Shown: piece by piece, positions 1-9,480 of the stretch
Layout: each line of letters begins with the position of its first letter
How positions within the stretch are numbered: position 1 is the first letter of the stretch
Program-made: the position numbers and the translations under genes
Notes under the pieces: model-generated
What the model was told of the DNA's origin: nothing
What the model saw: the letters and a program-made list of their open reading frames with translations, nothing else
Database searches by the model: none
Assembly (NCBI GenBank): GCA_001775395.1
Contig: MEWP01000102.1
Location: 1 to 43,649 of the forward strand
Direction of reading: 5' to 3'
Source: a candidate division Zixibacteria bacterium RBG_16_53_22
GTDB lineage: Bacteria > Zixibacteria > MSB-5A5 > UBA10806
DNA length: 43,649 bases

Positions 1-1
1 T

Positions 2-1306
2 GTGATACAGACCATGACCTCCGACCGTCCAAGTTCTCTCGATATTGTCGAATCCGCGCCGGCCGGTGTAACAAGAGTATCGACTGCGAACGTGAAACTC
101 CTGTCGGGCTTCCATCCCGCCGATTTCATTGATCCGCCTGCCACATTGGATGTCGGAGGGCCGGACGATTTCGGTCACATCTGGATCGACTCCGATGAGC
201 CTGACGGCCCCAACTATTATTGGCTCGATATCACCACTGTGGGAACCGAGGTTACATGGGACCACGGAAATTCTGATGACGGCCACACGGAGCCAATCCC
301 GATGGGCATGGTTTTCAGCTACTATGGCGCAAATTACGATAGCATTGTCATTTCAAGTAATGGTTGGGTGTCTTTCATGCGGGCGCCTGACTATGCCCTG
401 GCTTTCGTTGAAAACAATCCCCTGCCCGCCGTCAATGAGCTTCTCACCACCCTGGCGGTTGACTGGGATAATCTCGACGGTGGGATTTCGGGCCATTGCT
501 ATTATTATCATGATGAGGCCGGCAACTCATTTGTCGTCTCCTGGGTCAACTGGTCGCATAAACCGGCGCCCACCAATCAGCACAGTTTCCAGCTTATCCT
601 CAATGCCACCGACGGCACGGTGCTATTCCAGTACGGAAGCGGCACTTATCAGGACGATATCACCATCGGGATCGAAAACGAGGCCGGCGACGACGGCCTG
701 ATGGTCACTTTCAATCAGCCTTATGTTCATAGTGACCTGGCCATTCTGTTTTCACCGCCCATCTTCTGGCTGTCGACCGACTTGGCAAATGGCGTCCTTC
801 CCCCATTGAGCGGCCCAATACCGTTCAACATATTCATGTATGCCCGTGATCTCCCTACCGGCACATATAATGGGGCGATAATTCTGACAAGCAATGATGT
901 CGACCAGCCGGTCGGCCTTATCAACGTGCAATTTGAAATCGAAGGAGTTTGCGCTTATATTCCTGGCGATGTCAACAGCTCCGGGGCGCCCAATGGCATT
1001 GATGTCACCTTCATGGTTAACTACTTCAAAGGTGGTGACCCCCCGCACGAGGAATGCCTGCCCTGTTCCTCGTTCGGGGTCAACATGCTGTACCCGCAGG
1101 GCGATGTCAACGGCAATTGCGCCTGGAACGGTATCGACGTCACCTACTTCGTGGCCTATCTCAAGGGAATCGGACAGCCGATTCGGTATTGCGATAACTG
1201 CGCCCCGGCAGGCGGGGGCGGCCTTATCGAGCGCGATCCCGTCATCCCATCGTTGGTTCCCGCTATCATTCGAAGGAATAACCCTTCAAGAATGCAGGCA
1301 CGGTAG
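2..1306 (+). CDS. C-terminal part of a secreted beta-rich protein with doubled dockerin-like tail (5' end outside window)
   Basis: The frame is open from the window edge, so the N-terminus and any signal peptide are missing; the GTG at base 2 is not a credible start. About residues 45-250 form a beta-rich module with the signature GGPDDFGHIWIDSDEP and a later ISSNGWVSF strand. The same module recurs in the downstream C25 protein. An Ig-like stretch with SNDVDQP follows (about 255-315). The last ~85 residues hold two dockerin-like repeats, each with a DVN..G..NGIDVT calcium-loop pattern and an FKG/LKG ending, separated by a Cys-containing linker. The architecture indicates an extracellular, probably surface-attached protein; no catalytic domain is visible in this part. 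A rho-independent terminator follows at 1333. It is separated from the next gene by its own terminator and a possible promoter. Function is unknown. Confidence 0.8.
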   Translation: MIQTMTSDRPSSLDIVESAPAGVTRVSTANVKLLSGFHPADFIDPPATLDVGGPDDFGHIWIDSDEPDGPNYYWLDITTVGTEVTWDHGNSDDGHTEPIPMGMVFSYYGANYDSIVISSNGWVSFMRAPDYALAFVENNPLPAVNELLTTLAVDWDNLDGGISGHCYYYHDEAGNSFVVSWVNWSHKPAPTNQHSFQLILNATDGTVLFQYGSGTYQDDITIGIENEAGDDGLMVTFNQPYVHSDLAILFSPPIFWLSTDLANGVLPPLSGPIPFNIFMYARDLPTGTYNGAIILTSNDVDQPVGLINVQFEIEGVCAYIPGDVNSSGAPNGIDVTFMVNYFKGGDPPHEECLPCSSFGVNMLYPQGDVNGNCAWNGIDVTYFVAYLKGIGQPIRYCDNCAPAGGGGLIERDPVIPSLVPAIIRRNNPSRMQAR

Positions 1307-1332
1307 CTAAAATCCCGCTAATATCAGGAAAT

Positions 1333-1369
1333 GAAGGGGCTCGGCAATTTCCGAACCCCTTCTATTTTC
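1333..1369 (+). terminator. Rho-independent terminator after the partial secreted protein
   Basis: GAAGGGG pairs with CCCCTTC and, after one mismatch, TCGG pairs with CCGA around a CAATTT loop. TATTTTC follows. It lies 27 bases after the stop at 1306. Confidence 0.75.
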
Positions 1370-1393
1370 AATTCTCCGGGAAATTTTAATTTA

Positions 1394-1421
1394 TTGCATT
1401 TGGCCTGTCTCATGATATATT
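1394..1421 (+). promoter_or_regulatory. Possible sigma70-type promoter for the C25 gene
   Basis: TTGCAT (1394-1399), a 16-base spacer and TATATT (1416-1421) lie about 100 bases before the chosen start at 1522, just after the upstream terminator. The match is moderate and the region is AT-rich, so chance is possible. Confidence 0.35.
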
Positions 1422-1521
1422 TATCATGCTTGAGATGCGGGTTCAATTTGCTGATTCTTCTTTTGACGTTGCTTCTCTTGTGAGATACCTGAGGGTTTCT
1501 GAGTCAAACTTTGGAGGTCGT

Positions 1522-4500
1522 ATGCGGATTGCTGCTTTGCTGGTCGTGACTTTGTTTGTCCCGCTGGCATATGTTTATGCTGCTGCCGAGAGGATCATAT
1601 TGGGGGACGTCGACATCAATTCGGCGCCCATCGAGAAATTAAATTCGAGCCGCGCCCTGACCGAGCTCGGGTTCAGGATGGCCGGTATCGAGGTCACGCC
1701 GACTGTGGCCGTCAATGGCCAGAGCTTTCAATCGGTCGCACCATTGACTTCGATCCCCGAGCAATTCGGCGAAACCGGCGAAGATGGCCTGCCGGAGCTG
1801 CCCCTCTATTCGCAACTCGTGGCTATACCTGACGAAGCCGCTGTCGTGCTGGAAATAATCTCGGCCGAGTTTGAGACTCTCGGGGGATATGATATCATGC
1901 CCAGCCAGCCGTCAACCATTGAGGGTTCAAGCGAAATACCGGCTTTCACCAGGAACGAGGAATTCTATAAGCAGGACGCATTCTATCCGCCGGAGCCGGT
2001 CACGCTGGGCGAGCCGGCCATATGCCGCGACCTGAGGATGATCCAGACCGTGATTTATCCGGTGCAATACAACCCTGCCACCAGGCAATTGCGCGTCTTC
2101 ACCCATATTGATTACAGGCTTTCATACGAGGGGATCGACATGAGCAACGCCAAGGTGCGCAAGAATGGTCATATTTCGGAAACATTTCTGCCGGTCTACC
2201 GCGCCCTCGTTCCCAATGCCGATGAGATGCTGGCCGACTATCAACCGATCAGGGGCGGGTATCTCATTATCACCCCTAATGCATTCGCCGATACGATCAA
2301 AGTTCTGGAGCGATGGAAGCATCTGAAAGGATATTATACGCAAATCACCCAAGCTACCGATATTGATCCCGATGGGATCCTCGCGCCTGAACAGGTTTTT
2401 GCTTATATTCAAAATGCTTACCTTAATTGGGAGTATCCGCCAGAATTCGTCTGCTTAGTGGGAGACGAGGATTTACAGATACCGGATTATATATTCAACA
2501 ATAATTATGCATCTGACCATCGTTATTCATGCGTCGATGGCTCTGATTATATTTCTGACATCATGGTAACCCGGATGTCAGTATCCAGCGCCATTAGTGA
2601 ATTGCAGGTCGCCATGTACAAGGCAATTAAATACGAAACCGATCCTTATATGGGCGATCCCAATTACTGGACCCGTGGCCTCTCAGTTGCTGGAAACGTC
2701 ACATCGGGTGGAGCTCCGACGGTTTCGCCCAGGCTGGTTACGCTATGGGTTCGTCAACAATTGCTCGAACACGGATTTTCCCAGGTTGATACGTCTTTTC
2801 GCTGGGGAAGCGGGTCTGACCCCTTGCTTCCAGGATATTTTAATAATGGCGTATCCATCATTAGCTATCGAGGTTGGGCGAGTTCATCAGGCTGGTATGT
2901 GCCATCTTTCGATATAAGTAATTTGAACTCGCTTCAAGCAAATAACAAAATGGGTATCATGGCTTCCCTGGTCTGCGGTACCGGTGATTTCGATGATCCA
3001 ACCTATAATCCATGCTTTGGCGAGAAATGGATTCGCATGGGAGTATTGCCTAACCTCCTAAAGGGCGGGCCTTGTTTCTATAGCTCAAGCGATCATGACA
3101 CGAATACTAAATGGAATAATTCAATCATGATCGGCTATTATTGGGCTTTGCTTGAAGAGAATATTCGTAATTTTGCCACCGCGGCGTTTCTCGGGAAAAT
3201 GGAATTATACAGGACGTTCCCCAATTTTTTACAGCCTGGGGCTCGGGTAGAAAGATACTTTTATTCTTATAACACTCTTGGTGATCCGGAACTCGAGGTT
3301 CGTATGGCGATCCCGCGTACCATGACAGCTACTTATCCGGATACTATTCCAGTAGGGACGAGTATCCTCAATGTACATGTTAATGGAATAGGTGGCGGCC
3401 CTCTCGAAGGCGCCTATGTCAACTTGGTGAAGGGATATGGGGTTAGTGAAGAGGTTTTCGTAGGCGGCAGGACCAATACAAGCGGTGATGTGACATTGAA
3501 TTTCTCGACTGCAAATGCCGACACCATGTTTGTTACAGTATCCGCAAATGACTATATCCCTCATAAAGCCTTCACCCTCGTTCAAAATCAAACTGTGGCG
3601 CTTAATGTAAGCGCCATTGCAATGAGTGACGACAGCACCGGCGGCTCAATGGGGAACAACGATGGTAACGTCAACCCCTCGGAGACGGTCGAACTCGCCG
3701 TGACCCTTCGTAATTATGGGACTTCAGTCACGGCCACCAATGTTTCGGCCACGCTGGTTTCGGTCGATCCGGATGTCAACGTCACGATACCAACCCAGAG
3801 TTACCCCAGTATCGCTCCTGGTGCAACAGAGAATGCCGGTCAGTTTGCCGCCCATTTTGCCGCCGATATCCCTCAGGGCGAGCATAGAATTCTTCGCCTC
3901 AACATTACTAGCACTCAGGGGACCTGGACGGCGGCCATCCCGGTTGATGTCAAGTCAATGTCGTTTGCCGTAACCGGCCTCTCCTATCCGGGCAATCCTA
4001 ACAATCGCCTTGATCCCGGTGAAGCATCTCAGTTAGTGGTCAATTTGACTAATCGTGGCGAATTGGGGGGTACATCCATAGTTGGACATCTTTCATCGTC
4101 CGATACGGCGATTGTGATCGCTGATAGTTTGGCCGATTTCGGCAATATCGGAATTGGCGGCAGCGGGTCGAATACGGCCTCCCCCTTTATGGTGCAGGTC
4201 AGATCGGGTGTCTACAACGGTCATAACGTTAACTTTGACTTGGATGCAGAATCGAGCAACGGCTCCATTGCGCGTCGAAGCTTTTCGGCTGTGGTGGGCG
4301 CGGTCAACACCTATGACCCAATAGGTCCCGATAACTATGGATACTACATTTATGATGACACCGATGTTGGCTGCCTGCCCGCTCCCATTTACAATTGGGT
4401 TGAGATTGCCAGCGGCCTTGGTACGCGTGTCAATTTTCCTTTTTCCACGGATGACGACGCGGTTGTTGTGAGCCTGCCCTTCAATTTCGTCTATTATGGC

Positions 4501-6786
4501 CAAACCTTCAATTATGCGTTGGTTTCTATCAATGGATTCGTTGCTTTTGATACGACTCGCTACGACATGCAGGGCCATCATTGGGCTAGTTTCGATAATA
4601 GCCAGATCCCGGAGCCGGGAGCGCCACGAGGTCTGATCGGACCGTTTTGGGATGATCTCGAATACACGGTACCGAACGGAGTTTTTAAATACAACGACAG
4701 CGCCAACCATCGCTTCATAATCGAATGGAAAAGCTGCAATCATCCTAACGCACCTGGGCAGCATCCTGAAACTTTCGAAATGATATTGCATGATCCGTCG
4801 TATTATCCGACTCCCACAGGTGATGCAGAGATTTTATTCCAATACCAGACAGTATATAACGACGATAACGACAACTGGGACGACGATGCTCCTGGATTAT
4901 ATGCCACAGTAGGCATGCAGAGTATCGATAATATGGACGGCCTTCAATACACTTACGACAATCTCTACCACCCGGCTGCCGCCATACTTGCTGCGGGGAG
5001 GGCCATTAAAATAACAACTGCCACAGGTGTTACTCCCCCGCCGGATATCTCATTTGAGCCATCGTCATTTTTCAAAACCGCGCCGGCAGGACAAATTGTC
5101 ACGGACACCCTATCCGTTTCGAACCTGGGAATCGGAAGCCTTGTATTTTCGATATATCCGGTTACGAACGATCGAATCCTGAGTGCGGAAGGATCGGGAA
5201 ATTTTGAATCATCATCTCCTCCAGAAAACATCGATGAAACGCCCATTGTAAAAAAACTCATACTAAGTAATCCCGATAACCCACCGATGCTTTTAAATCA
5301 GGGCGGCCCGGATGCCTTTGGGAATCGCTGGATCGATTCTGATGAACCGGGAGGCCCTCCCGTAACCTGGGTCGATATTTCGAGTTTGGGAGTACAGGTA
5401 ACCCTGGGCGATGATAACTACGTCGGACCGATCAGCATCGGATTCAATTTCCCGTTCTACGAGAATACCTACAGCCAGCTTTATATTGGCTCCAACGGGT
5501 TCCTATCATTCGGCGCCGGATCGGGCATCAACTTTAATGTGCCGATTCCCAATACCAGCGCGCCCAACAATTTCATACTGGCATTCTGGGACGATGTCAA
5601 CCCCAATGCAGGCGGGTCCGTGAGATATTATAATGATACGGCCAATCAACGTTTCATTGTGAGCTTTATTAATGTGCCGCTCTGGAGTTATGGTGGCAGC
5701 CTCAATTTTCAAATGTTGCTGTATCCATCAGGGAGAATCGAATATAATTATGGAACGTTGAATCCCGGCACCGGATCGCTGGCAAGCTGCGCAATAGGAA
5801 TCGAAAACGCAACCGGAACCGATGGGTTACAGGTAGTTAACGACGCCGCCTATTTGCACAGTTACCTTTCAATAGTCTTTTTCCCCCATCCAACCTGGCT
5901 GTATACCAACTTGTATAGCGCCATACTGGGAGGAGGCGCCGACACATTTGCCGTAATTACCTTCGACGCGACGGATCTTGAACCGGGCATTTACACGGGC
6001 CGACTCGATCTGGATTCCAACGACCCCGACGAGGGCTCTATCGATATTCCATTGACATTCACCGTGGGAAGCCAGGGGGCGCCCGATATTGCTTTCTACC
6101 CTGATTCGCTTCTCGATAGCCTTTCCGAGGGTCAAATAGAAACGAAAGTTTTCAAGGTTTATAATCGCGGCACAGCCGATTTGCAGGTCAATCTATCCGC
6201 GGTCGAATTTAACCCGGTAACCGGCGATGACGGGCCGATAGGAAAATTGTCCTCCGATCAAGGGGCCAACGAGATTGTGCAGGATATTCTCAACACCTGG
6301 CTCTTCATCTCCCCCGCCGCCGACACGATTCAGCCCGGCGACAGCCTGGTAGCCACCGTCACATTCGATGCCAGATTCGTCGGATCGGGCAGATATGATG
6401 GCGAGATCAGGATGGCATCGAATGATCCCGATTCCCCCAATTTGGATGCCGGGGCGGTTCTTGTGGTTTTCAGTTCCGGTCCCAACTGCTCATATATCCC
6501 CGGAGACATAAACAATAGTGGGGAGGCCAATGGCATCGATGTTACCTATGGGGTGTCCTACCTCAAAGGCGGTAGCCCGCCGCCATACTCGTGCGACTGC
6601 CCGCCACATGGGGTTTTTTACATATGCGGCGATGTCAACGGCAACTGCTCATTTAACGGCATAGATATCACATATTATGTGGCCTACTTGAAAGGAATGC
6701 AGCCGGCATTGATCTACTGTGAGGACTGCCCACCATCGCGGCAGATACTTGCGCCCAGGCCCGCCTCATCGTCGATCGGGCATTAG
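1522..6786 (+). CDS. Gingipain-like peptidase C25 family protein, multidomain, with dockerin-like tail; expected catalytic His replaced
   Basis: 1754 residues. The start at 1522 is chosen because GGAGG sits at 1513-1517 and it opens directly into a signal peptide (MRIAALLVVTLFVPLAYVYA); the frame is open upstream to 1426, but that extension has no such features. A gingipain-like propeptide region comes first, then the C25 domain (about 260-620) with VGDEDLQIPDY, a YRGW segment at 449-452, Cys485 in SLVCGTGDF, and NPCFGE. In gingipain R the His lies in a YTGHGS context; the aligned residue here is Trp452, while the nucleophile Cys is kept. CARDB/Ig-like domains follow (about 700-920), then two beta modules with INGFVAF (about 933-1167) and SNGFLSF (about 1257-1453), two Ig-like domains, and two dockerin-like repeats (about 1656-1741). 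It is exported and probably surface-bound. Whether it is an active protease is uncertain. Confidence 0.85.
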   Translation: MRIAALLVVTLFVPLAYVYAAAERIILGDVDINSAPIEKLNSSRALTELGFRMAGIEVTPTVAVNGQSFQSVAPLTSIPEQFGETGEDGLPELPLYSQLVAIPDEAAVVLEIISAEFETLGGYDIMPSQPSTIEGSSEIPAFTRNEEFYKQDAFYPPEPVTLGEPAICRDLRMIQTVIYPVQYNPATRQLRVFTHIDYRLSYEGIDMSNAKVRKNGHISETFLPVYRALVPNADEMLADYQPIRGGYLIITPNAFADTIKVLERWKHLKGYYTQITQATDIDPDGILAPEQVFAYIQNAYLNWEYPPEFVCLVGDEDLQIPDYIFNNNYASDHRYSCVDGSDYISDIMVTRMSVSSAISELQVAMYKAIKYETDPYMGDPNYWTRGLSVAGNVTSGGAPTVSPRLVTLWVRQQLLEHGFSQVDTSFRWGSGSDPLLPGYFNNGVSIISYRGWASSSGWYVPSFDISNLNSLQANNKMGIMASLVCGTGDFDDPTYNPCFGEKWIRMGVLPNLLKGGPCFYSSSDHDTNTKWNNSIMIGYYWALLEENIRNFATAAFLGKMELYRTFPNFLQPGARVERYFYSYNTLGDPELEVRMAIPRTMTATYPDTIPVGTSILNVHVNGIGGGPLEGAYVNLVKGYGVSEEVFVGGRTNTSGDVTLNFSTANADTMFVTVSANDYIPHKAFTLVQNQTVALNVSAIAMSDDSTGGSMGNNDGNVNPSETVELAVTLRNYGTSVTATNVSATLVSVDPDVNVTIPTQSYPSIAPGATENAGQFAAHFAADIPQGEHRILRLNITSTQGTWTAAIPVDVKSMSFAVTGLSYPGNPNNRLDPGEASQLVVNLTNRGELGGTSIVGHLSSSDTAIVIADSLADFGNIGIGGSGSNTASPFMVQVRSGVYNGHNVNFDLDAESSNGSIARRSFSAVVGAVNTYDPIGPDNYGYYIYDDTDVGCLPAPIYNWVEIASGLGTRVNFPFSTDDDAVVVSLPFNFVYYGQTFNYALVSINGFVAFDTTRYDMQGHHWASFDNSQIPEPGAPRGLIGPFWDDLEYTVPNGVFKYNDSANHRFIIEWKSCNHPNAPGQHPETFEMILHDPSYYPTPTGDAEILFQYQTVYNDDNDNWDDDAPGLYATVGMQSIDNMDGLQYTYDNLYHPAAAILAAGRAIKITTATGVTPPPDISFEPSSFFKTAPAGQIVTDTLSVSNLGIGSLVFSIYPVTNDRILSAEGSGNFESSSPPENIDETPIVKKLILSNPDNPPMLLNQGGPDAFGNRWIDSDEPGGPPVTWVDISSLGVQVTLGDDNYVGPISIGFNFPFYENTYSQLYIGSNGFLSFGAGSGINFNVPIPNTSAPNNFILAFWDDVNPNAGGSVRYYNDTANQRFIVSFINVPLWSYGGSLNFQMLLYPSGRIEYNYGTLNPGTGSLASCAIGIENATGTDGLQVVNDAAYLHSYLSIVFFPHPTWLYTNLYSAILGGGADTFAVITFDATDLEPGIYTGRLDLDSNDPDEGSIDIPLTFTVGSQGAPDIAFYPDSLLDSLSEGQIETKVFKVYNRGTADLQVNLSAVEFNPVTGDDGPIGKLSSDQGANEIVQDILNTWLFISPAADTIQPGDSLVATVTFDARFVGSGRYDGEIRMASNDPDSPNLDAGAVLVVFSSGPNCSYIPGDINNSGEANGIDVTYGVSYLKGGSPPPYSCDCPPHGVFYICGDVNGNCSFNGIDITYYVAYLKGMQPALIYCEDCPPSRQILAPRPASSSIGH

Positions 6787-6810
6787 GCCGCATCGCATTA
6801 ACTGGAAAAG

Positions 6811-6841
6811 GCCTCCCCGCGCAATTTCGGGGAGGCTTTTT
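6811..6841 (+). terminator. Rho-independent terminator after the C25 gene
   Basis: A 9-bp stem (GCCTCCCCG with CGGGGAGGC) around an 8-base loop is followed by TTTTT, 24 bases after the stop. It is a strong, textbook-shaped hairpin. Confidence 0.88.
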
Positions 6842-6950
6842 GACGCCGGGCCCGGCAGTTGGTCCTTGCAGATGTCATTAAATTTTTTCAAAACGCCGGT
6901 ATTTGTATTATATTGATGCTCGAGACAAGACTGATGGCGGGAATAAGGTA

Positions 6951-9161
6951 ATGAAAAATGAATTAGTATCGCTCTTGATAGTCGTCGCCGGCTGGGCTGC
7001 CGCGCCGGCGGCAACATCGCAGAGGCCGATGTTAATCCGGGTCGATCTCAAGAATTATGGGGCGTTTGATAAATTGAGTCGTTTCAAATTCGACGTTGTA
7101 TTCGTGAGCAGGAGCGGCCTCGCGGACATTGTCGGCCCATACGAGGACTATCAGGAGCTTGCCGGTCTCGGCCTGAGGCCTATCGTGATCCACGATGATT
7201 TGGTTTCATTTTATCAATCGCGCTTTCCGGCGACAACGACGATGGGCGGATTTCGAACTTTCTCCGAGGCTATCGCCTACCTGGATACGATCCATGCCCT
7301 ATTTCCCGCAATCACCACCGCTCGAAGCTCGATCGGAAACTCGTACGAGGGCCGGCCCCTCTGGATGATGAAAATTTCCGATAATCCCGATATCGACGAA
7401 GATGAGCCCGAATTCCTGGTCAATGGATTAATTCACGCCCGCGAGCCGATGGGTATGGAGGCCACCTTACGATTCATGCGCCATCTCTGCGATAATTATG
7501 GCAGCAATCCCGAGGTCACTTATCTTGTCGATAACCGCGAATTCTATTTCATCCCTGTTGTCAATCCCGACGGTTACGAATACAACCGCTCGACAGATCC
7601 GAGCGGCGGCGGCATGTGGCGCAAGAATCGCCGGGGAAGCGGTATCGACCTGAATCGAAACTGGGGCTACATGTGGGGATACGATGACGACGGCTCCTCC
7701 CCGTACCCGTCCGATGAGACATATCGCGGAACCGGACCTTTTTCGGAGCCGGAGACTCAGGCGTTACGCCAGTTCATAAATCAACGCGATTTCAGCCTTG
7801 CCATGAATTTTCATACTTATGGAGATTACTTTCTATATCCGTGGGGATACGATGAGATCCCTGCCCCCGATCTGTCCATCTTCACCATCATCGCAGATTC
7901 CTCGACCTCGTCCAATGGCTATGCAGCCGGTACTCCCTGGGAACTGCTTTACAATACCAACGGCGACGCCAACGATTGGCAATATGGCGAGCTGACCGAA
8001 AAGCCCAGGATATTCGCGTTCACAATGGAGATTGGCGGGCAATTCGATGGTTTTTGGCCGGACCCTTACCGCATTCCCGCTCTCTGGCAGGACGTGTTGC
8101 CGTCGCTTTTGTATCTTTCTCGGGTCGCCGATAATCCCTCGGCGGCCGGCCCGCCGGTAGCGCCGATCCTGGCCAATATCGGCGTTGTTCCGGGCGATTT
8201 CACTGCTTACTGGCAACATCACGACCAGGCCAACCCGGCCACCGCGTTTGAGCTTGTCGAGCAGACCGGGCTTTCGAGATTTGTCGATAATTTTGATACG
8301 GGCATGGCCAACTGGGTTCTAAACGGCTTTTCCAGGGTTAGCAACAGACATCACTCCGGCGCTTATGCCATATATTCCGGTTCGGACAATTTTTACGATG
8401 GCTCTATCGCGGCGATAAATCCGATTCAGGTTGGCCCAACTGATACGCTCACCTTCTGGGCATGGTACGCCATCGAACTCGATTATGATTACGCCTACGC
8501 CCGGATCTCCAGCGATGGCGGAGCGACATATAATAATCTCGCCGGGAATATTACAACCAATTACAACCCCAACGGAAATAATTTGGGCAACGGCATCACG
8601 GGCAACTCCGGGGCCTGGATCTTGGCCAAATTCCCATTGAATTCATACGCCGGTCAATCAGTCATGCTGGGCCTGCGTTATCGCACCGATGCCGGCGTGC
8701 TGGAGGAAGGTTTCTACGCCGATGACTTTTATCCTGTTGAGATCTTTTCGCAACGGACCACAGTAGGCTCGGCCATCACCGATACCTTTTACACATTCGA
8801 TAACCATCCCGAAGGTGAATATTACTACCATGTCAGGGCTTGTGATGCCCAGGGCCAATGGTCGGGGCAATCCAACAGGCAGATGGCCACAGTGGAACCG
8901 GGCGGCGCATGCGTCTTTGCTCCGGGCGATATCAATGGTGATGGGACATTCAATGGCATTGATGTTACGTTCGGTGTCAGTTATCTCAAGGGGCAGGGGA
9001 ACCCGCCCCCGATCTCCTGCGATTGTCCTCCGCATGGGACATTATATCCCGCGGCCGATGTTAACGGGAATTGCCAATTCAATGGTATCGATATAGTCTA
9101 TGCAGTAGGTTTCCTTAAAGGCATAGGAGCGCCGCCGGCGTCATGCCCGGATTGCCTTTAA
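6951..9161 (+). CDS. Secreted M14 zinc carboxypeptidase with dockerin-like tail
   Basis: 736 residues. ATG 6951 is preferred over the upstream in-frame ATG at 6903 because it begins a signal peptide (MKNELVSLLIVVAGWAAAPA) and has a weak TAAGG just before it. The peptidase M14 domain (about 100-395) has all the expected residues: zinc ligands His162 and Glu165 (HAREP) and His288 (NFHTYGD), substrate-binding Arg236 in LNRNW, the Y..NGDANDW segment, and catalytic Glu360 in FTMEIG. It should release C-terminal residues from peptides outside the cell. A jelly-roll/MAM-like domain (about 420-590) and a fibronectin-like segment follow. The end has two dockerin-like repeats with a CDCPPHG linker almost identical to that in the C25 protein upstream. 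It is transcribed separately from the C25 gene, since a strong terminator lies between them. Confidence 0.92.
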   Translation: MKNELVSLLIVVAGWAAAPAATSQRPMLIRVDLKNYGAFDKLSRFKFDVVFVSRSGLADIVGPYEDYQELAGLGLRPIVIHDDLVSFYQSRFPATTTMGGFRTFSEAIAYLDTIHALFPAITTARSSIGNSYEGRPLWMMKISDNPDIDEDEPEFLVNGLIHAREPMGMEATLRFMRHLCDNYGSNPEVTYLVDNREFYFIPVVNPDGYEYNRSTDPSGGGMWRKNRRGSGIDLNRNWGYMWGYDDDGSSPYPSDETYRGTGPFSEPETQALRQFINQRDFSLAMNFHTYGDYFLYPWGYDEIPAPDLSIFTIIADSSTSSNGYAAGTPWELLYNTNGDANDWQYGELTEKPRIFAFTMEIGGQFDGFWPDPYRIPALWQDVLPSLLYLSRVADNPSAAGPPVAPILANIGVVPGDFTAYWQHHDQANPATAFELVEQTGLSRFVDNFDTGMANWVLNGFSRVSNRHHSGAYAIYSGSDNFYDGSIAAINPIQVGPTDTLTFWAWYAIELDYDYAYARISSDGGATYNNLAGNITTNYNPNGNNLGNGITGNSGAWILAKFPLNSYAGQSVMLGLRYRTDAGVLEEGFYADDFYPVEIFSQRTTVGSAITDTFYTFDNHPEGEYYYHVRACDAQGQWSGQSNRQMATVEPGGACVFAPGDINGDGTFNGIDVTFGVSYLKGQGNPPPISCDCPPHGTLYPAADVNGNCQFNGIDIVYAVGFLKGIGAPPASCPDCL

Positions 9162-9269
9162 AATGCGCAAGGCCACCCTGGAGGCGCAATTGTTGTATAT
9201 CGTCAAGATCCTAAGAGATTTCTAAATTTGCAGCATTTTCTGATTTGAGGGGTTTGGGGCAAAAACATA

Positions 9270-9342
<73 letters not shown>

Positions 9343-9480
9343 ACGATATAACTCAACACACTATGTGGCCTTTACCAGACCATATATTTCAAAGAGCATT
9401 TCGGCCCAAATATGGTCAACAGGTCCGAATATACCTCGGGTGAACATCAAGTCAAGCTAATTCTTCGAGAGGCGCGACGG

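Noticed and set aside
1426-1521. Upstream extension of the C25 gene to the ATG at 1426
   Set aside because: The added 32 residues are not a signal peptide, and GGAGG plus a signal peptide mark 1522.
4093-4791. Minus-strand frame of 232 codons inside the C25 gene
   Set aside because: Antisense of continuous C25 coding sequence; composition mirrors the plus strand.
9164-9188. Hairpin after the M14 gene (TGCGC/GCGCA)
   Set aside because: Stem of only 5 bp and no T-run, so not called as a terminator.
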